Assembly: GCF_917563925.1 (NCBI RefSeq)
Contig: NZ_CAKJTJ010000026.1
Coordinates: 1-55,670, forward strand
Reading direction: 5' to 3'
DNA from: Sutcliffiella rhizosphaerae
GTDB taxonomy: Bacteria > Bacillota > Bacilli > Bacillales > Bacillaceae_I
Length of the DNA: 55,670 bases
This document shows, in pieces, positions 35,145 to 43,665 of this stretch; within the stretch, counting starts at the first letter, position 1, and each line of letters starts with the position of its first letter. A model generated the notes under the pieces. It made no database searches, was not told the DNA's origin, and saw nothing but the letters and a program-made list of their open reading frames with translations. The position numbers were made by a program, and so were the translations under genes.

Positions 35145-35618
35145 ATGAAAACGTTCGCCGGCTTACGTGTTCATGAAATTGTTCAAACCTATAGTGACAC
35201 CTTAATACGAGTTGCTGTGCAGCAGACAAAGAATATGTCTGAGGCAGAGGATATTGTTCAAGATGTGTATATGACACTTATGAGGCAGAAAAAGCCCTTC
35301 GACAATGAAAGTCATTTGAAGGCATGGCTCATTAAAGTGACTTTTAATAAATGCAAAGATTACTTCAAATCTTCACGTGTCAAAAAGACAATTCCGATAA
35401 CTGAAGAGATGACTTTTATAGCCAAAGAAGAGCAGATGGTTCTCCCTGAAATTTTTGAACTTGAACCACAAGAGAGGGCTATCGTTTATTTATATTATTA
35501 TGAAGGCTATACGACCGCCGAAATTGGCGATCTATTAGAAATGAAAGTAAATACAGTAGGTTCAAAGCTGAGAAGAGTTCGTTTGAAGCTACGAACCATA
35601 TTAGAAGAAGGGAGCTAA
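35145..35618 (+). CDS. ECF-type RNA polymerase sigma factor
   Basis: This 157-residue group-IV sigma factor contains only regions 2 and 4. Region 2 includes EDIVQDVYMTLM with LKAWLIKVTFNKCKDYF; region 4 has ERAIVYLYYYEGYTTAEIGDLL and NTVGSKLRRVRLKLR. AAGGAGGT precedes the ATG. It ends two bases before the next gene, a membrane protein that is the likely partner or anti-sigma. No ECF-type promoter could be picked out upstream with confidence. Confidence 0.9.
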   Translation: MKTFAGLRVHEIVQTYSDTLIRVAVQQTKNMSEAEDIVQDVYMTLMRQKKPFDNESHLKAWLIKVTFNKCKDYFKSSRVKKTIPITEEMTFIAKEEQMVLPEIFELEPQERAIVYLYYYEGYTTAEIGDLLEMKVNTVGSKLRRVRLKLRTILEEGS

Positions 35619-35620
35619 AC

Positions 35621-36148
35621 ATGATGAGTGCTTATAAGAAAGTCATGAAGCAGATTCATGCTTCCGAAGAGTTCAAAAGCAAAATGCAAAATGAAATGAT
35701 GGCATATAACAAAAAAGAAAAGAGGGTCTTCATGAAAAATATCAAATTAATGGTTGGAAGCTTAGTAGCATGTGCGGTAATTGCAGTAGTAGTTCTCGCC
35801 AATATCAATACAAATAATAATAGTGAAGCAATAAATTTAACAGATAGAATTGTAGTTGACAACAACGCTCCAGCAGCAAGCGTCATGCTTAATATTGAAG
35901 GATACATCACAGAAGTTGGCGAAGATGGACTAAGCTTCACATTAGATAACGGCATGAAAGTAGTCATAACAGACAATACAAAATTAGGAATTGATGGCCC
36001 AACTGCACCAGCTAAAGATGAGCAGCTATTCGAACCGACATTCAGAGTAGGTAACCTAATCGGTGGTTACACGGAAGATCCTTCTGCAGACATTGTTACC
36101 GCAGAAGTAATTTTTACAAACTGGAACTTTGAGGATCCTATTCGATAA
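35621..36148 (+). CDS. Membrane protein co-transcribed with the sigma factor, possible anti-sigma
   Basis: This 175-residue protein has a charged cytoplasmic N-terminus of about 35 residues, one membrane helix at about 43-63 (MVGSLVACAVIAVVVL), and an extracytoplasmic domain of about 110 residues rich in beta-like alternation (LNIEGYITEVGEDGLSFTLDN). The cytoplasmic part is too short for a zinc-binding anti-sigma domain and has no His-Cys-Cys motif. Position makes an anti-sigma role likely, but it is inferred. A second in-frame ATG is at 35624. Confidence 0.75.
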   Translation: MMSAYKKVMKQIHASEEFKSKMQNEMMAYNKKEKRVFMKNIKLMVGSLVACAVIAVVVLANINTNNNSEAINLTDRIVVDNNAPAASVMLNIEGYITEVGEDGLSFTLDNGMKVVITDNTKLGIDGPTAPAKDEQLFEPTFRVGNLIGGYTEDPSADIVTAEVIFTNWNFEDPIR

Positions 36149-36161
36149 TAAATAGAGGGAG

Positions 36162-36190
36162 CTAGCTCGTCTTTGTGAGCTAGGTCTTTT
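36162..36190 (+). terminator. Terminator after the sigma-factor operon
   Basis: CTAGCTC (36162-36168) pairs with GAGCTAG (36177-36183), with a T-rich tail GTCTTTTTT to about 36191. Confidence 0.85.
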
Positions 36191-36194
36191 TTAT

Positions 36195-36719
36195 TTAAAT
36201 AGGAACAGTATACAAAATCCCCCCGTTTTTATCATAAACCTCTATTTCCGTTAGTTCATCTAGATCGATTTCCACTATTTGCAGAAATGTCATTATGTAA
36301 AAATCATCACGAGCATTTATTTCAATTTCCATGCTTTTCCCACTACTTAACATTAATTTAATTGATCTTACTTTCTCAGGGGTTGTGTGAAATACTATAC
36401 CGATATAATTGTTGTAATCGCCTTTTAAAGCTAAAGCAGTAGCATTTTCCTCATTAATTGTTTTTTCTATATTTCTTTCTGTATCAGTTGAGAACTCCAT
36501 TATTCCAATCTTGTCTTCATCTCGTACCTTATATAAGGAATAGATGTATTCTTCTGTAGGCCGCAAATCGTAAACAAAAAATTTTTCCTGAATGGAATTT
36601 TCATATTGTGTTAATAAGGCAATCTCATCTTCTGTCGTTAAATTATTCAGTGCTACTGCACCAAAAGTAATGAACAGGATAAGAACAGACAAAATTATGA
36701 CAAAAGCTTTGGTGTTCAT
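36195..36719 (-). CDS. Hypothetical protein with one N-terminal membrane helix
   Basis: I do not recognise this 174-residue protein. It has a single N-terminal hydrophobic helix (about 5-25), so it is anchored with an extracytoplasmic domain of about 145 residues. That domain has alternating charged and hydrophobic strands and ends in VYDKNGGILYTVPI. GAGGGGGT precedes the ATG. The gene lies alone, convergent with the sigma-factor operon and 39 bp downstream of the P-loop kinase gene on the same strand, so it could share its transcript. Confidence 0.7.
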   Translation of the reverse strand: MNTKAFVIILSVLILFITFGAVALNNLTTEDEIALLTQYENSIQEKFFVYDLRPTEEYIYSLYKVRDEDKIGIMEFSTDTERNIEKTINEENATALALKGDYNNYIGIVFHTTPEKVRSIKLMLSSGKSMEIEINARDDFYIMTFLQIVEIDLDELTEIEVYDKNGGILYTVPI

Positions 36720-36758
36720 TCTATCAACCCCCTCATTTTGAAAAAATTAGAGAAATGC

Positions 36759-37289
36759 TCATCTCGTACTCATGTATGTAAGAATCCATTCTTTTATCTG
36801 ACTTGCAACATCTGTTACATTTGTTTCCGTAGTATCAATTGTTTGCAAAGATGGAGAAAACTCTTTATCAGCAATTTCCAATAATTTTTGTGCAAAATTT
36901 TTGTAATCCTGAATCATGTTTTCCGGCCAATCTCTTTCACGTAAACGAGTTTCACGCACTTCCTCACTACAATGTAAATTTAGATAATACACATGATTAA
37001 AGTACGAATAATCTAAAGCCTTCTCCACATCCCATGGCATGGCAGTTCCACAAATGATTGTCATCCGACCACTTTCCGCAACATTACGCGCTACACGAAG
37101 CCAAACATTTAATATTTGAGTTTGATCTGTAATGCCACATTCACGAAGGTTATCTATATCAAAAATATCAAAGTCGGGTAACACCTTACGTAATTCAGGA
37201 ATTACGTAGGTTTTACCTGACCCACTAGAACCTGTTACGATGAATAATGGTAGTTTCTTTTCCATTTTCTTGCTTAATTCATTATGCAT
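36759..37289 (-). CDS. P-loop nucleoside/nucleotide kinase-like protein
   Basis: This 176-residue P-loop protein has Walker A GSSGSGKT at 20-27. A D-x-D at 42-46 (DIFDID) resembles the substrate-acceptor region of small-molecule kinases. RETRLRERDWP in the LID area could bind phosphate, and the rest is a compact alpha-beta fold. Such proteins in bacilli are often annotated as AAA or nucleoside kinases; the substrate is unknown. GAGG precedes the ATG at 8 bp. Confidence 0.75.
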   Translation of the reverse strand: MHNELSKKMEKKLPLFIVTGSSGSGKTYVIPELRKVLPDFDIFDIDNLRECGITDQTQILNVWLRVARNVAESGRMTIICGTAMPWDVEKALDYSYFNHVYYLNLHCSEEVRETRLRERDWPENMIQDYKNFAQKLLEIADKEFSPSLQTIDTTETNVTDVASQIKEWILTYMSTR

Positions 37290-37421
37290 ATTACGTTCCT
37301 CTACTCTCTTACAGAATATATACTATGATTAATAGGTATTGCATATTGTTTCTTTTACGCTTAACTTAGATCAAATATGAATAATCACTCCTTCAAAAAC
37401 TTCGATGTAAATTTTTATATT

Positions 37422-37967
37422 CTATTCTTTTTTATCAATGATCCACTTCACAGCCTCTAATATGTTGTCAGCTATAAAATCAGGCTCTACATTTGCCCAT
37501 TTGTGCCTGTATGGTCCGAGAGAACTTTTCCCCCAGCCAGTCAGTACTAGTATCTTGACCGCTCCTACCGAATGGGCAGCTACCATATCAGTTTCTCCAA
37601 CATCACCAATAAAGACGGTTTTCGTTAAGTCTAAGTTATGTTTTTGAGCAGCTTTATGAAGTAAACCGGGGTTTGGTTTATGACAGTCACACCCATGGGT
37701 ATGACTATGTGGGCAAATAAATATATCGTCAAACCCATATGATTCAAATTCATTAGTAAAATCACTTAAGGTTGCCTCGCCTCTACTAATTCGATGTTGG
37801 TTTGAACAGGCAAACATTTTAATATTAGTATCCTTTAATAACTGAAATGCTGTTTTGCTAAAAGAATATGGAGTAAAATCTTTTGGATGAATAAAGTGTC
37901 CTGTACCACCAATAGTTCCGTCACGATCAATAAAAACCGCTTGTATGTCTATTTTTCTTTCCAAAAT
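37422..37967 (-). CDS. HAD-superfamily IIIA phosphatase
   Basis: This HAD phosphatase of about 181 residues resembles histidinol-phosphate/heptose-bisphosphate phosphatases. The nucleophile motif FIDRDGT gives the DxD pair near the start, SNQ in motif II, a C-H-C-H-like CPHSHTHGCDCHKP zinc-binding loop in the middle, and KTVFIGDVGETDMVAA as motif III-IV. The zinc-loop pattern matches the GmhB type. I prefer the TTG at 37967, six bases after GGTGGAG; an in-frame GTG at 37979 is possible. It lies 29 bp downstream of the Nudix gene on the same strand. Confidence 0.85.
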   Translation of the reverse strand: MLERKIDIQAVFIDRDGTIGGTGHFIHPKDFTPYSFSKTAFQLLKDTNIKMFACSNQHRISRGEATLSDFTNEFESYGFDDIFICPHSHTHGCDCHKPNPGLLHKAAQKHNLDLTKTVFIGDVGETDMVAAHSVGAVKILVLTGWGKSSLGPYRHKWANVEPDFIADNILEAVKWIIDKKE

Positions 37968-37996
37968 AAACTCCACCACCTATCGGTTTTGTGTTT

Positions 37997-38392
37997 TTAA
38001 ATGAATAAATCAAGAACCTTATTAGCAACCTCTTTCGGTCTAACATCAATACTAGATAAATTTTTTATATCTACCCATAATGGTAAATACATACCTCTAT
38101 CGTTGTTTTCGACTGTATATTCTTCCCCTTGCCCAGTTCCAAAAGTTCCAGAAATAATTTCAGCTAGGAAAAAGTATTGAGTACCGTTGAATTCTATTTC
38201 AGAAATGCACTTGTTAACTTTTACGACTACTCCTAGTTCCTCAAAGGCTTCTCTTCTTGCTCCATCTTCTGGTGTTTCTCCATTTTCTATTCCACCACCA
38301 GGAAACACATAGTAAACGGAACCAGCTCTAACCCGTTTGATTAAACCGATATTATTATTTTCAATAATTACAACAGAACTTCTATTTCTCAA
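37997..38392 (-). CDS. Nudix hydrolase
   Basis: This 131-residue Nudix-fold pyrophosphohydrolase has the Nudix box GGGIENGETPEDGARREAFEELGV (pattern GX5EX7REUXEEXGU) at about 33-55, so all metal-binding glutamates are present. The start is TTG, preceded by AAGGAGA. It is upstream of the HAD gene and may be co-transcribed. The substrate cannot be told; family members act on nucleoside diphosphate derivatives. Confidence 0.88.
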   Translation of the reverse strand: MRNRSSVVIIENNNIGLIKRVRAGSVYYVFPGGGIENGETPEDGARREAFEELGVVVKVNKCISEIEFNGTQYFFLAEIISGTFGTGQGEEYTVENNDRGMYLPLWVDIKNLSSIDVRPKEVANKVLDLFI

Positions 38393-38542
38393 AAGATATC
38401 TCCTTCTTAAACTGAAATATTCATTAACAATTATTTCAAATTTTTAACTTCTTTACAATTATTACTCCCAGAAGTTGGACTTGTTTTAACAGGATTTTTA
38501 AGCCCCTTGTGGAATAAATACTATATAGAAAGGAGCATCAAA

Positions 38543-39022
38543 ATGGATTACGAAATTATTAAGGCAAAAATAGATGATCAAGAAACAATGCAACATTTAT
38601 TCCAATTCTACATTTATGATTTTTCTGAGTTTATAGAGGTACATGTGGAGGAAAACGGAAGATATAGTGACTATCCTTATTTGAGTAACTATTGGACAGA
38701 GGATGATAGGTACCCGTATTTAATTAAATTCAATGGAAATATCGCAGGTTTTGTATTAGTAAGATGGTTGGAAGAAGAAAGGAAATCACACTTTTCCATT
38801 GCTGAGTTTTTTATTATGAGAAAGTACCGAAGAACAGGATTGGGTAAACTCGTAGCAAAAGACATAATCCGTTCACATAAGGGAGAATGGGAAGTTTTCC
38901 AAATAGAAAAAAATAAACCAGCTCAGTTATTTTGGCGAAATGTAATAGCGGACTTTACAGGCGGCCAATATACCGAGCGGGTTGGAGATGGAAAGAAAGT
39001 CATTCAAGCGTTTATCAGTTAA
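38543..39022 (+). CDS. GNAT-family N-acetyltransferase
   Basis: This 159-residue GNAT protein has the acetyl-CoA-binding motif A RKYRRTGLGKLVAKDI (Q/RxxGxG/A form RRTGLG) at about 99-112, with a preceding strand FSIAEFFIM and a later strand WEVFQIEKNKPAQLFW. I chose the ATG at 38543 with AAAGGAGC upstream; an earlier ATG at 38507 lacks a site. It stands alone between the Nudix gene and the repeat region. The acceptor is unknown. Confidence 0.85.
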   Translation: MDYEIIKAKIDDQETMQHLFQFYIYDFSEFIEVHVEENGRYSDYPYLSNYWTEDDRYPYLIKFNGNIAGFVLVRWLEEERKSHFSIAEFFIMRKYRRTGLGKLVAKDIIRSHKGEWEVFQIEKNKPAQLFWRNVIADFTGGQYTERVGDGKKVIQAFIS

Positions 39023-39061
39023 AACATTTTTACATTCTTATAGGTCGATTGATGCCATCAG

Positions 39062-39212
39062 GAAGACATTTTTGAGTATCACCGGGTGGCTCTTATGTCT
39101 TCATAAGGGAATGAAGGCAATTTTGCAGCCCTTGTGGTCAGCTTTATGTCTTCATAAGGGAGTTGAAGACATTTTTAAGGTTCATCTGGTTGTCCTTTTG
39201 TCCTCACCACTT
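39062..39212. repeat. Degenerate tandem repeat, about 51 bp, three units
   Basis: GAAGACATTTTT recurs at 39062, in a variant form at 39113, and at 39165. Each unit includes a small hairpin YTTATG-TCTT-CATAAG or a decayed version (39092-39107 and 39143-39158 are clear). The unit spacing is 51-52 bp, the same as the hairpin array at 55400, but the sequence is different. The whole gap 39023-39349 holds no gene. Confidence 0.65.
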
Positions 39213-39298
39213 AAAGGATGCCCTTTTTCGATAATTCCTTTGCCAAATTTGGTCTTATTCGCTATATAAAGCCCTTCACCAAAAAGAACTTACCATAT

Positions 39299-39337
39299 AG
39301 TCATTTGTGCAAGATCAAACAAATCGCACAAATGACT
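39299..39337. other. Long perfect inverted repeat before the deacetylase stop
   Basis: AGTCATTTGTGC (39299-39310) and GCACAAATGACT (39326-39337) are perfect 12-bp arms around a 15-base loop. There is no T run on either side, so it is not a classical terminator, though it could end transcription of the minus-strand deacetylase or stabilise its mRNA end. Confidence 0.6.
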
Positions 39338-39349
39338 AAGCAAATAACC

Positions 39350-40189
39350 CTATTTCGCAAATGGAACATTTAACAGCTCTGGAATGGTGACAAACTCATA
39401 GCCTTGCTCTTTTAGGGTAGGGATTATTTGATGAAGTGCTTCAATGGTATTGGTTCGGTCTCCGTCCCAATCTGCACCGTCATGCAAGAGAATGTTTGCT
39501 CCTGGTTGAACGTTATCTAACACATTTGACGCGATAACCTCTGGGGAGTCTTCCTGCCAATCCAAGGAATCGACCGTCCATCCAATCACTAAATATTGCA
39601 TCTCTGCAAGTTTTTCGACTAATTCATTATATAAGAAGCCGTATGGGGGTCTGAATAAACGTGTTCGGAAACCAATAATATTATTTAAGGCATCTTCTGT
39701 TCTGGTTACTTCTCGCTCAAGTGATTCCAGGTCAGAATCAGCGACAAGATTCGGGTGAAAATAAGTATGATTTCCAATTGCATGTCCTTCATTTTGAATT
39801 CTCTTGACAATTTCAGGGTAGGCAACTGCCCTTGAACCTAATAAGAAAAATGTTCCTGGCACATTGTATTGGTTGAGCACGTCTAGAACTTCATTAGTAA
39901 AGCGCGGATCCGGTCCATCATCAAACGTTAAAGCAACTCGTTTTTGATCTGTAGGACCACCTAAAAAGAAAGTTTCGGGATAGCGTTGTTGTAAGATTCT
40001 CATATCAACAGGTTGCTGGCGAACTCGCTCGCGGTTTTCAGGACCTCCTCTCAGGTCAGGAAAATCTTTTTTCGGAACATTCCCCCATTGCCCATCATTA
40101 GCGAGTGCATCTACCACATGGGCATTTGCCAGTTGAAAGTTACACAATAGACCCACAATTAACGTCCACTTTACTAGTTGACCTTTCAT
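39350..40189 (-). CDS. Polysaccharide deacetylase (NodB-type), secreted
   Basis: This 279-residue secreted carbohydrate esterase family-4 enzyme has an N-terminal signal of about 23 residues ending near ANA. The NodB domain follows: motif 1 LTFDDGPDP, motif 2 HTYFHPN (HxxxH metal site), motif 3 RLFRPPYG, motif 4 around GWTVDSLDW and motif 5 NILLHDG. It would deacetylate peptidoglycan or another N-acetylated glycan. A GGAGGTG site precedes the ATG. It is transcribed alone. Confidence 0.9.
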   Translation of the reverse strand: MKGQLVKWTLIVGLLCNFQLANAHVVDALANDGQWGNVPKKDFPDLRGGPENRERVRQQPVDMRILQQRYPETFFLGGPTDQKRVALTFDDGPDPRFTNEVLDVLNQYNVPGTFFLLGSRAVAYPEIVKRIQNEGHAIGNHTYFHPNLVADSDLESLEREVTRTEDALNNIIGFRTRLFRPPYGFLYNELVEKLAEMQYLVIGWTVDSLDWQEDSPEVIASNVLDNVQPGANILLHDGADWDGDRTNTIEALHQIIPTLKEQGYEFVTIPELLNVPFAK

Positions 40190-40369
40190 TAGTTCACCTC
40201 CAATTTATGCAGTCTTTTTGAAAATATTGATAACCCGTAATTACAGTTTTTTACTAAAAGTAAATTGTTATACAAGTGTCTCCGCTTTATGTAATCACTT
40301 TTCTCTGTTATGTTTGAATTAAATGAGGGAATAATTTAGGAAAACGATCGATAAAAGCAGGTGAAAAGG

Positions 40370-41605
40370 TTGACCATATTAATCATTTCTATCCTTTTAT
40401 TGTTTGTCGCTTCCAGCTACTTCTCTGGTAGTGAAACTGCGTTAACGGCAACAAATGAAATGAAGCTACAAATGAAAGCGGCAAATGGAGATAAAAAGGC
40501 AGCACGTTTATTAAAGCTTGTAAACAATACGGAAGAGTTTATTCCAGGTATATTGATCGCCAACAATGTACCAAACATTGTGCTTCCTTCAATGGTAACG
40601 ATTGTGGCACTTGAATATGGCTGGCATATCGGGATAACGACAGCAGTCTTAACCGTATTAATTATTGTTTTTGCGGAAGTGATGCCTAAGTCGATTGCGG
40701 CTGCATTTCCGGAACGAATAGCCCATATCGTTTATTTTCCAACTGTGGTCATTCTATTTATATTGAAGCCATTCATTTTCTTGTTAAATCTGTTAACAAG
40801 AACTGTCATAAAACTTTTAGGACAAGACCTAAATAATCAGTTAACGATATCTAAGGCAGAAATGAGAGCTATGGTGGACATTGCTCATACGGAAGGTACT
40901 TTCAAGCATGATGAGATGTATCGCTTAAAATCCGTATTAGATTTCAAAAATTTGAATGTAGCCGATGTATTAAAGACGCACCGAACAGAGATGAAATCAA
41001 TCTCGATTGATACGTCATTTGAGGATGCACGCAAGTTTTTATTAGCAAATCAGTTCACGCGCTACCCTATTTATGACGGGGACGTAGATCATATAGTGGG
41101 TGTATTTCACTCGAAATTTATGTTGGTTTGGTCTGGAAACGTGGAGAAAAGTATTCAAGACTTTACTGATATGAACCCATTGTATGTATATGAATTTAAT
41201 CCAATTGATGAAGTATTTAAACGAATGATGAAAGAAAAGAAGCATATTGCCATAGTATTAGATGAGCGTGGGGGAACGGAAGGATTAATTACCCTGGAGG
41301 ACTTAATTGAAACGATGATTGGACAAGATATTGAGGATGAAACGGATAAAGGGGATGCATTAATTCATAGCTATACCGATACAAAAATCATTTGTGATGC
41401 AAAGCTTTCCTTACATCGATTAAACAATGTATTTCAAACAAATATTCCCGAAGATGCTGATAATGTGGCAGCCCTTGTTATCAATAGTTTTAGCTACTTA
41501 CCAAATGTCGGGGAAACCTTCGTCTATGAAAACCTTGAATTTAAAGTGCTTGAAGTCAATGAACGAAGAGTTAATCGTGTGGAAATTAAGAAATTGGCGG
41601 ATTAA
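40370..41605 (+). CDS. CNNM/DUF21 membrane protein with CBS pair
   Basis: This protein of about 411 residues has an N-terminal DUF21 membrane domain (about 1-150, four helices, with FSGSETALTATNEMK near the start). A CBS pair follows at about 195-315 (TRYPIYDGDVDHIVGVFH and DERGGTEGLITLEDLIETMIG), then a CorC/HlyC C-terminal domain ending at VNRVEIKKL. Bacterial relatives move magnesium or contribute to its resistance. The start is uncertain: TTG at 40370 has AGGTGA at fitting distance, while GTG at 40361 overlaps it. A weak AAACGAC/GTCGTTT hairpin (41686-41730) lies beyond the stop. Confidence 0.85.
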   Translation: MTILIISILLLFVASSYFSGSETALTATNEMKLQMKAANGDKKAARLLKLVNNTEEFIPGILIANNVPNIVLPSMVTIVALEYGWHIGITTAVLTVLIIVFAEVMPKSIAAAFPERIAHIVYFPTVVILFILKPFIFLLNLLTRTVIKLLGQDLNNQLTISKAEMRAMVDIAHTEGTFKHDEMYRLKSVLDFKNLNVADVLKTHRTEMKSISIDTSFEDARKFLLANQFTRYPIYDGDVDHIVGVFHSKFMLVWSGNVEKSIQDFTDMNPLYVYEFNPIDEVFKRMMKEKKHIAIVLDERGGTEGLITLEDLIETMIGQDIEDETDKGDALIHSYTDTKIICDAKLSLHRLNNVFQTNIPEDADNVAALVINSFSYLPNVGETFVYENLEFKVLEVNERRVNRVEIKKLAD

Positions 41606-41750
41606 ATATACATAAATGAATACCAGCCCGAATCCGAATGGGGGACATTAGGCCATTTTCATGATGAAGATTATTTTTAAAGGAAAAACGACACGTTTGC
41701 CGTGATAGTCATGAATAAACAGCGTCGTTTCTTAGTATTTTCTATATAAA

Positions 41751-41783
41751 GGAACTGCCAAATGCCACTTTCTGGACAGTTCC
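41751..41783 (+). terminator. Hairpin between the CNNM gene and the hydrolase
   Basis: GGAACTG-CCA (41751-41760) pairs with TGG-A-CAGTTCC (41773-41783), followed by GACTTTT. It could be a weak terminator or a 5' leader structure of the hydrolase gene that starts at 41810. Confidence 0.45.
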
Positions 41784-41809
41784 GACTTTTCGTAAGAAGG
41801 GGTGCTGTG

Positions 41810-42841
41810 ATGAACACGGAAAAAATAGAAAAAATCTTTCAACAAACAGTTAAAAATAAGTATATCTATGAGTGTGTGTTATACATGGAAAATGGAGATG
41901 GTGATTTTTCTTATGAAAAAGGCTACGGTGGAAAAGATATTGATTCACCGTTATTAATGGCAAGTATTACAAAGCTTTTCACAACTTCATGTGTGTTGGC
42001 CTTAGTTGAGCAAGGTAAGATCTCTCTTCAAGATAAAATCTCCAAATATTTCACTCCGACTGTTATTGACAATCTTCATGTTTATAAAGGAAAAGACTAT
42101 TCTACTACATTGACAATCTCTCATTTATTAAAACAAACTAGTGGGCTGCCGGATATCTTTGAAGAAAAGAAAGGGAATTTGAAAAACCAGGTGATTAAAG
42201 ACGATATTTCTATTAGTTTTGAGGAAAATATCGAAAAGACTAAAGGGTTATCAACACATTTTTCACCAGACCTTAAAAGGAAAGCCTATTATGCGGATAT
42301 AAATTTCGACCTTCTTGGGGAAATCTTAGAGAAGTTGACAAATCAACGTCTAGGAGAGGTTTTCGAGACATTTATTTTTGAACCTCTGGAGCTTCAGAAA
42401 ACATATCTTGTTGAAAAAGAAGCAGATTTTGTTCCTGATATATTCTATAAAGCACAGCGCATCTGCCGGCCCAATTATCTTCGAAGCTGCCGTGCTAGTG
42501 GAGGAGCAATGTCAACAGCACGTGAATTAATGATTTTTCTAAAAGCTTTTTTTGGAGGGAAATTGTTTCCTTCAAATTATATAAATAAAACAGAATTCTC
42601 TCGCTTACAGGCTTCCATGTATCCAATAAAATATGGTATGGGATATATGCACATTCCTTTACAGGGAATTTCCACTCTTTATATGGGGAAAGGAGAACTA
42701 ATGGGACATTCAGGGTCTACGGGCTCTTTTGCTTTCTATTATCCTTTAAAAGATTTGTACATGGTCGGAGATGTAAATCAGATTTCCGCACCTTCTTTAC
42801 CTATAAGAATGGTTATGCGTTTAGCGATGAATTCCCATTAA
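41810..42841 (+). CDS. Serine beta-lactamase-like hydrolase (class C/PBP4* family)
   Basis: This serine hydrolase of about 343 residues is related to class C beta-lactamases and DD-peptidases. The nucleophile motif SITK gives Ser 52 and Lys 55, the second motif is YADIN in place of the usual Y-x-N, and the third is HSG in GHSGSTGSF. There is no signal peptide, so it is likely cytoplasmic, as for several PbpX-type relatives. I chose the ATG at 41810 with AGAAGGGG upstream; a longer reading from 41762 lacks a site. The substrate is unknown. Confidence 0.85.
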   Translation: MNTEKIEKIFQQTVKNKYIYECVLYMENGDGDFSYEKGYGGKDIDSPLLMASITKLFTTSCVLALVEQGKISLQDKISKYFTPTVIDNLHVYKGKDYSTTLTISHLLKQTSGLPDIFEEKKGNLKNQVIKDDISISFEENIEKTKGLSTHFSPDLKRKAYYADINFDLLGEILEKLTNQRLGEVFETFIFEPLELQKTYLVEKEADFVPDIFYKAQRICRPNYLRSCRASGGAMSTARELMIFLKAFFGGKLFPSNYINKTEFSRLQASMYPIKYGMGYMHIPLQGISTLYMGKGELMGHSGSTGSFAFYYPLKDLYMVGDVNQISAPSLPIRMVMRLAMNSH

Positions 42842-42870
42842 TGACATATCTATAAAAAATAAGCTATAAT
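42841..42870 (+). promoter_or_regulatory. Promoter of the methionine-type ABC operon
   Basis: ATGACA (42841-42846) and TATAAT (42865-42870) are 18 bp apart, right behind the hydrolase stop. Only about 48 bp separate the -10 from the metN start, which leaves no room for an S-box leader. Confidence 0.65.
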
Positions 42871-42918
42871 AAGTAACGTTGTGATCACCTTTTCACTTTA
42901 GAGGAAGGGGATTTTTTT

Positions 42919-43665
42919 ATGATTAAATTAAATAGCGTAAGCAAAAGGTTCGAGCAATTTGAGGCGATAAATAATGTTTCTCTTTCCATACCAAAGGGCG
43001 AGATTTATGGCATTATTGGGGCTAGTGGTGCCGGGAAGTCGACCTTGTTGCGGTTAATAAATTTGTTGGAGGTCCCGGATACTGGAGAGGTGGAGGTAAA
43101 TGGGCAGGTATTAACAAGCCTGAGTAATAAAGAGCTTCTGCAAGCGAGGAAATCCATTGGGATGATTTTTCAGCATTTTAATCTTGTAGCGAATAAAACG
43201 GTGTATGAGAATGTGGTCATTTCCTTAAAATTAGCAGGTTATCCGCATAAAGGACGTAGGAGTAGAGCGGAGGAGTGCCTGGAGTTTGTGGGCTTGAAGC
43301 ATTTCGTTGATAAATACCCCGCGCAATTAAGCGGTGGCCAAAAGCAACGGGTTGCAATAGCAAGAGCATTGGCGAATAACCCACAAGTCCTGTTATGTGA
43401 CGAGCCTACCTCTTCCCTTGATCCTAATACTACAACGGAAATTCTTAGTGTGCTGAAGGATATTAACAAGCGCTTCGGGGTAACGGTTGTCCTTGTTAGT
43501 CATGAGATGGAAGTAATTAAGAGTATTTGTACACATGTTACCGTGATGGATCATGGACAAGTGTATAAGACATTAGTGACAAAACCAACAGGAATTGCAA
43601 TAGTGGATAATACCCCGAATTACTTTATCAATCAGCTTGTGAAGGATGGGGAGCTTGATGCCTGA
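42919..43665 (+). CDS. metN: Methionine-type ABC importer ATPase, short form
   Basis: This 248-residue ATPase is of the MetN class, with Walker A GASGAGKST, the Q-loop MIFQHFN, the signature LSGGQKQRV, Walker B LLCDEP and switch SHE. MetN proteins are usually about 340 residues with a C-terminal NIL (ACT-like) regulatory domain; here the protein ends about 20 residues after the ATPase core with no frame-shifted remainder. The start has AGGAAGGGG upstream. It overlaps metI by 8 bp. The substrate is presumably methionine or a related amino acid. Confidence 0.87.
   Translation: MIKLNSVSKRFEQFEAINNVSLSIPKGEIYGIIGASGAGKSTLLRLINLLEVPDTGEVEVNGQVLTSLSNKELLQARKSIGMIFQHFNLVANKTVYENVVISLKLAGYPHKGRRSRAEECLEFVGLKHFVDKYPAQLSGGQKQRVAIARALANNPQVLLCDEPTSSLDPNTTTEILSVLKDINKRFGVTVVLVSHEMEVIKSICTHVTVMDHGQVYKTLVTKPTGIAIVDNTPNYFINQLVKDGELDA

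Noticed and set aside
42842-42918. SAM (S-box) riboswitch before metN
   Set aside because: The leader is too short and has no S-box stems.
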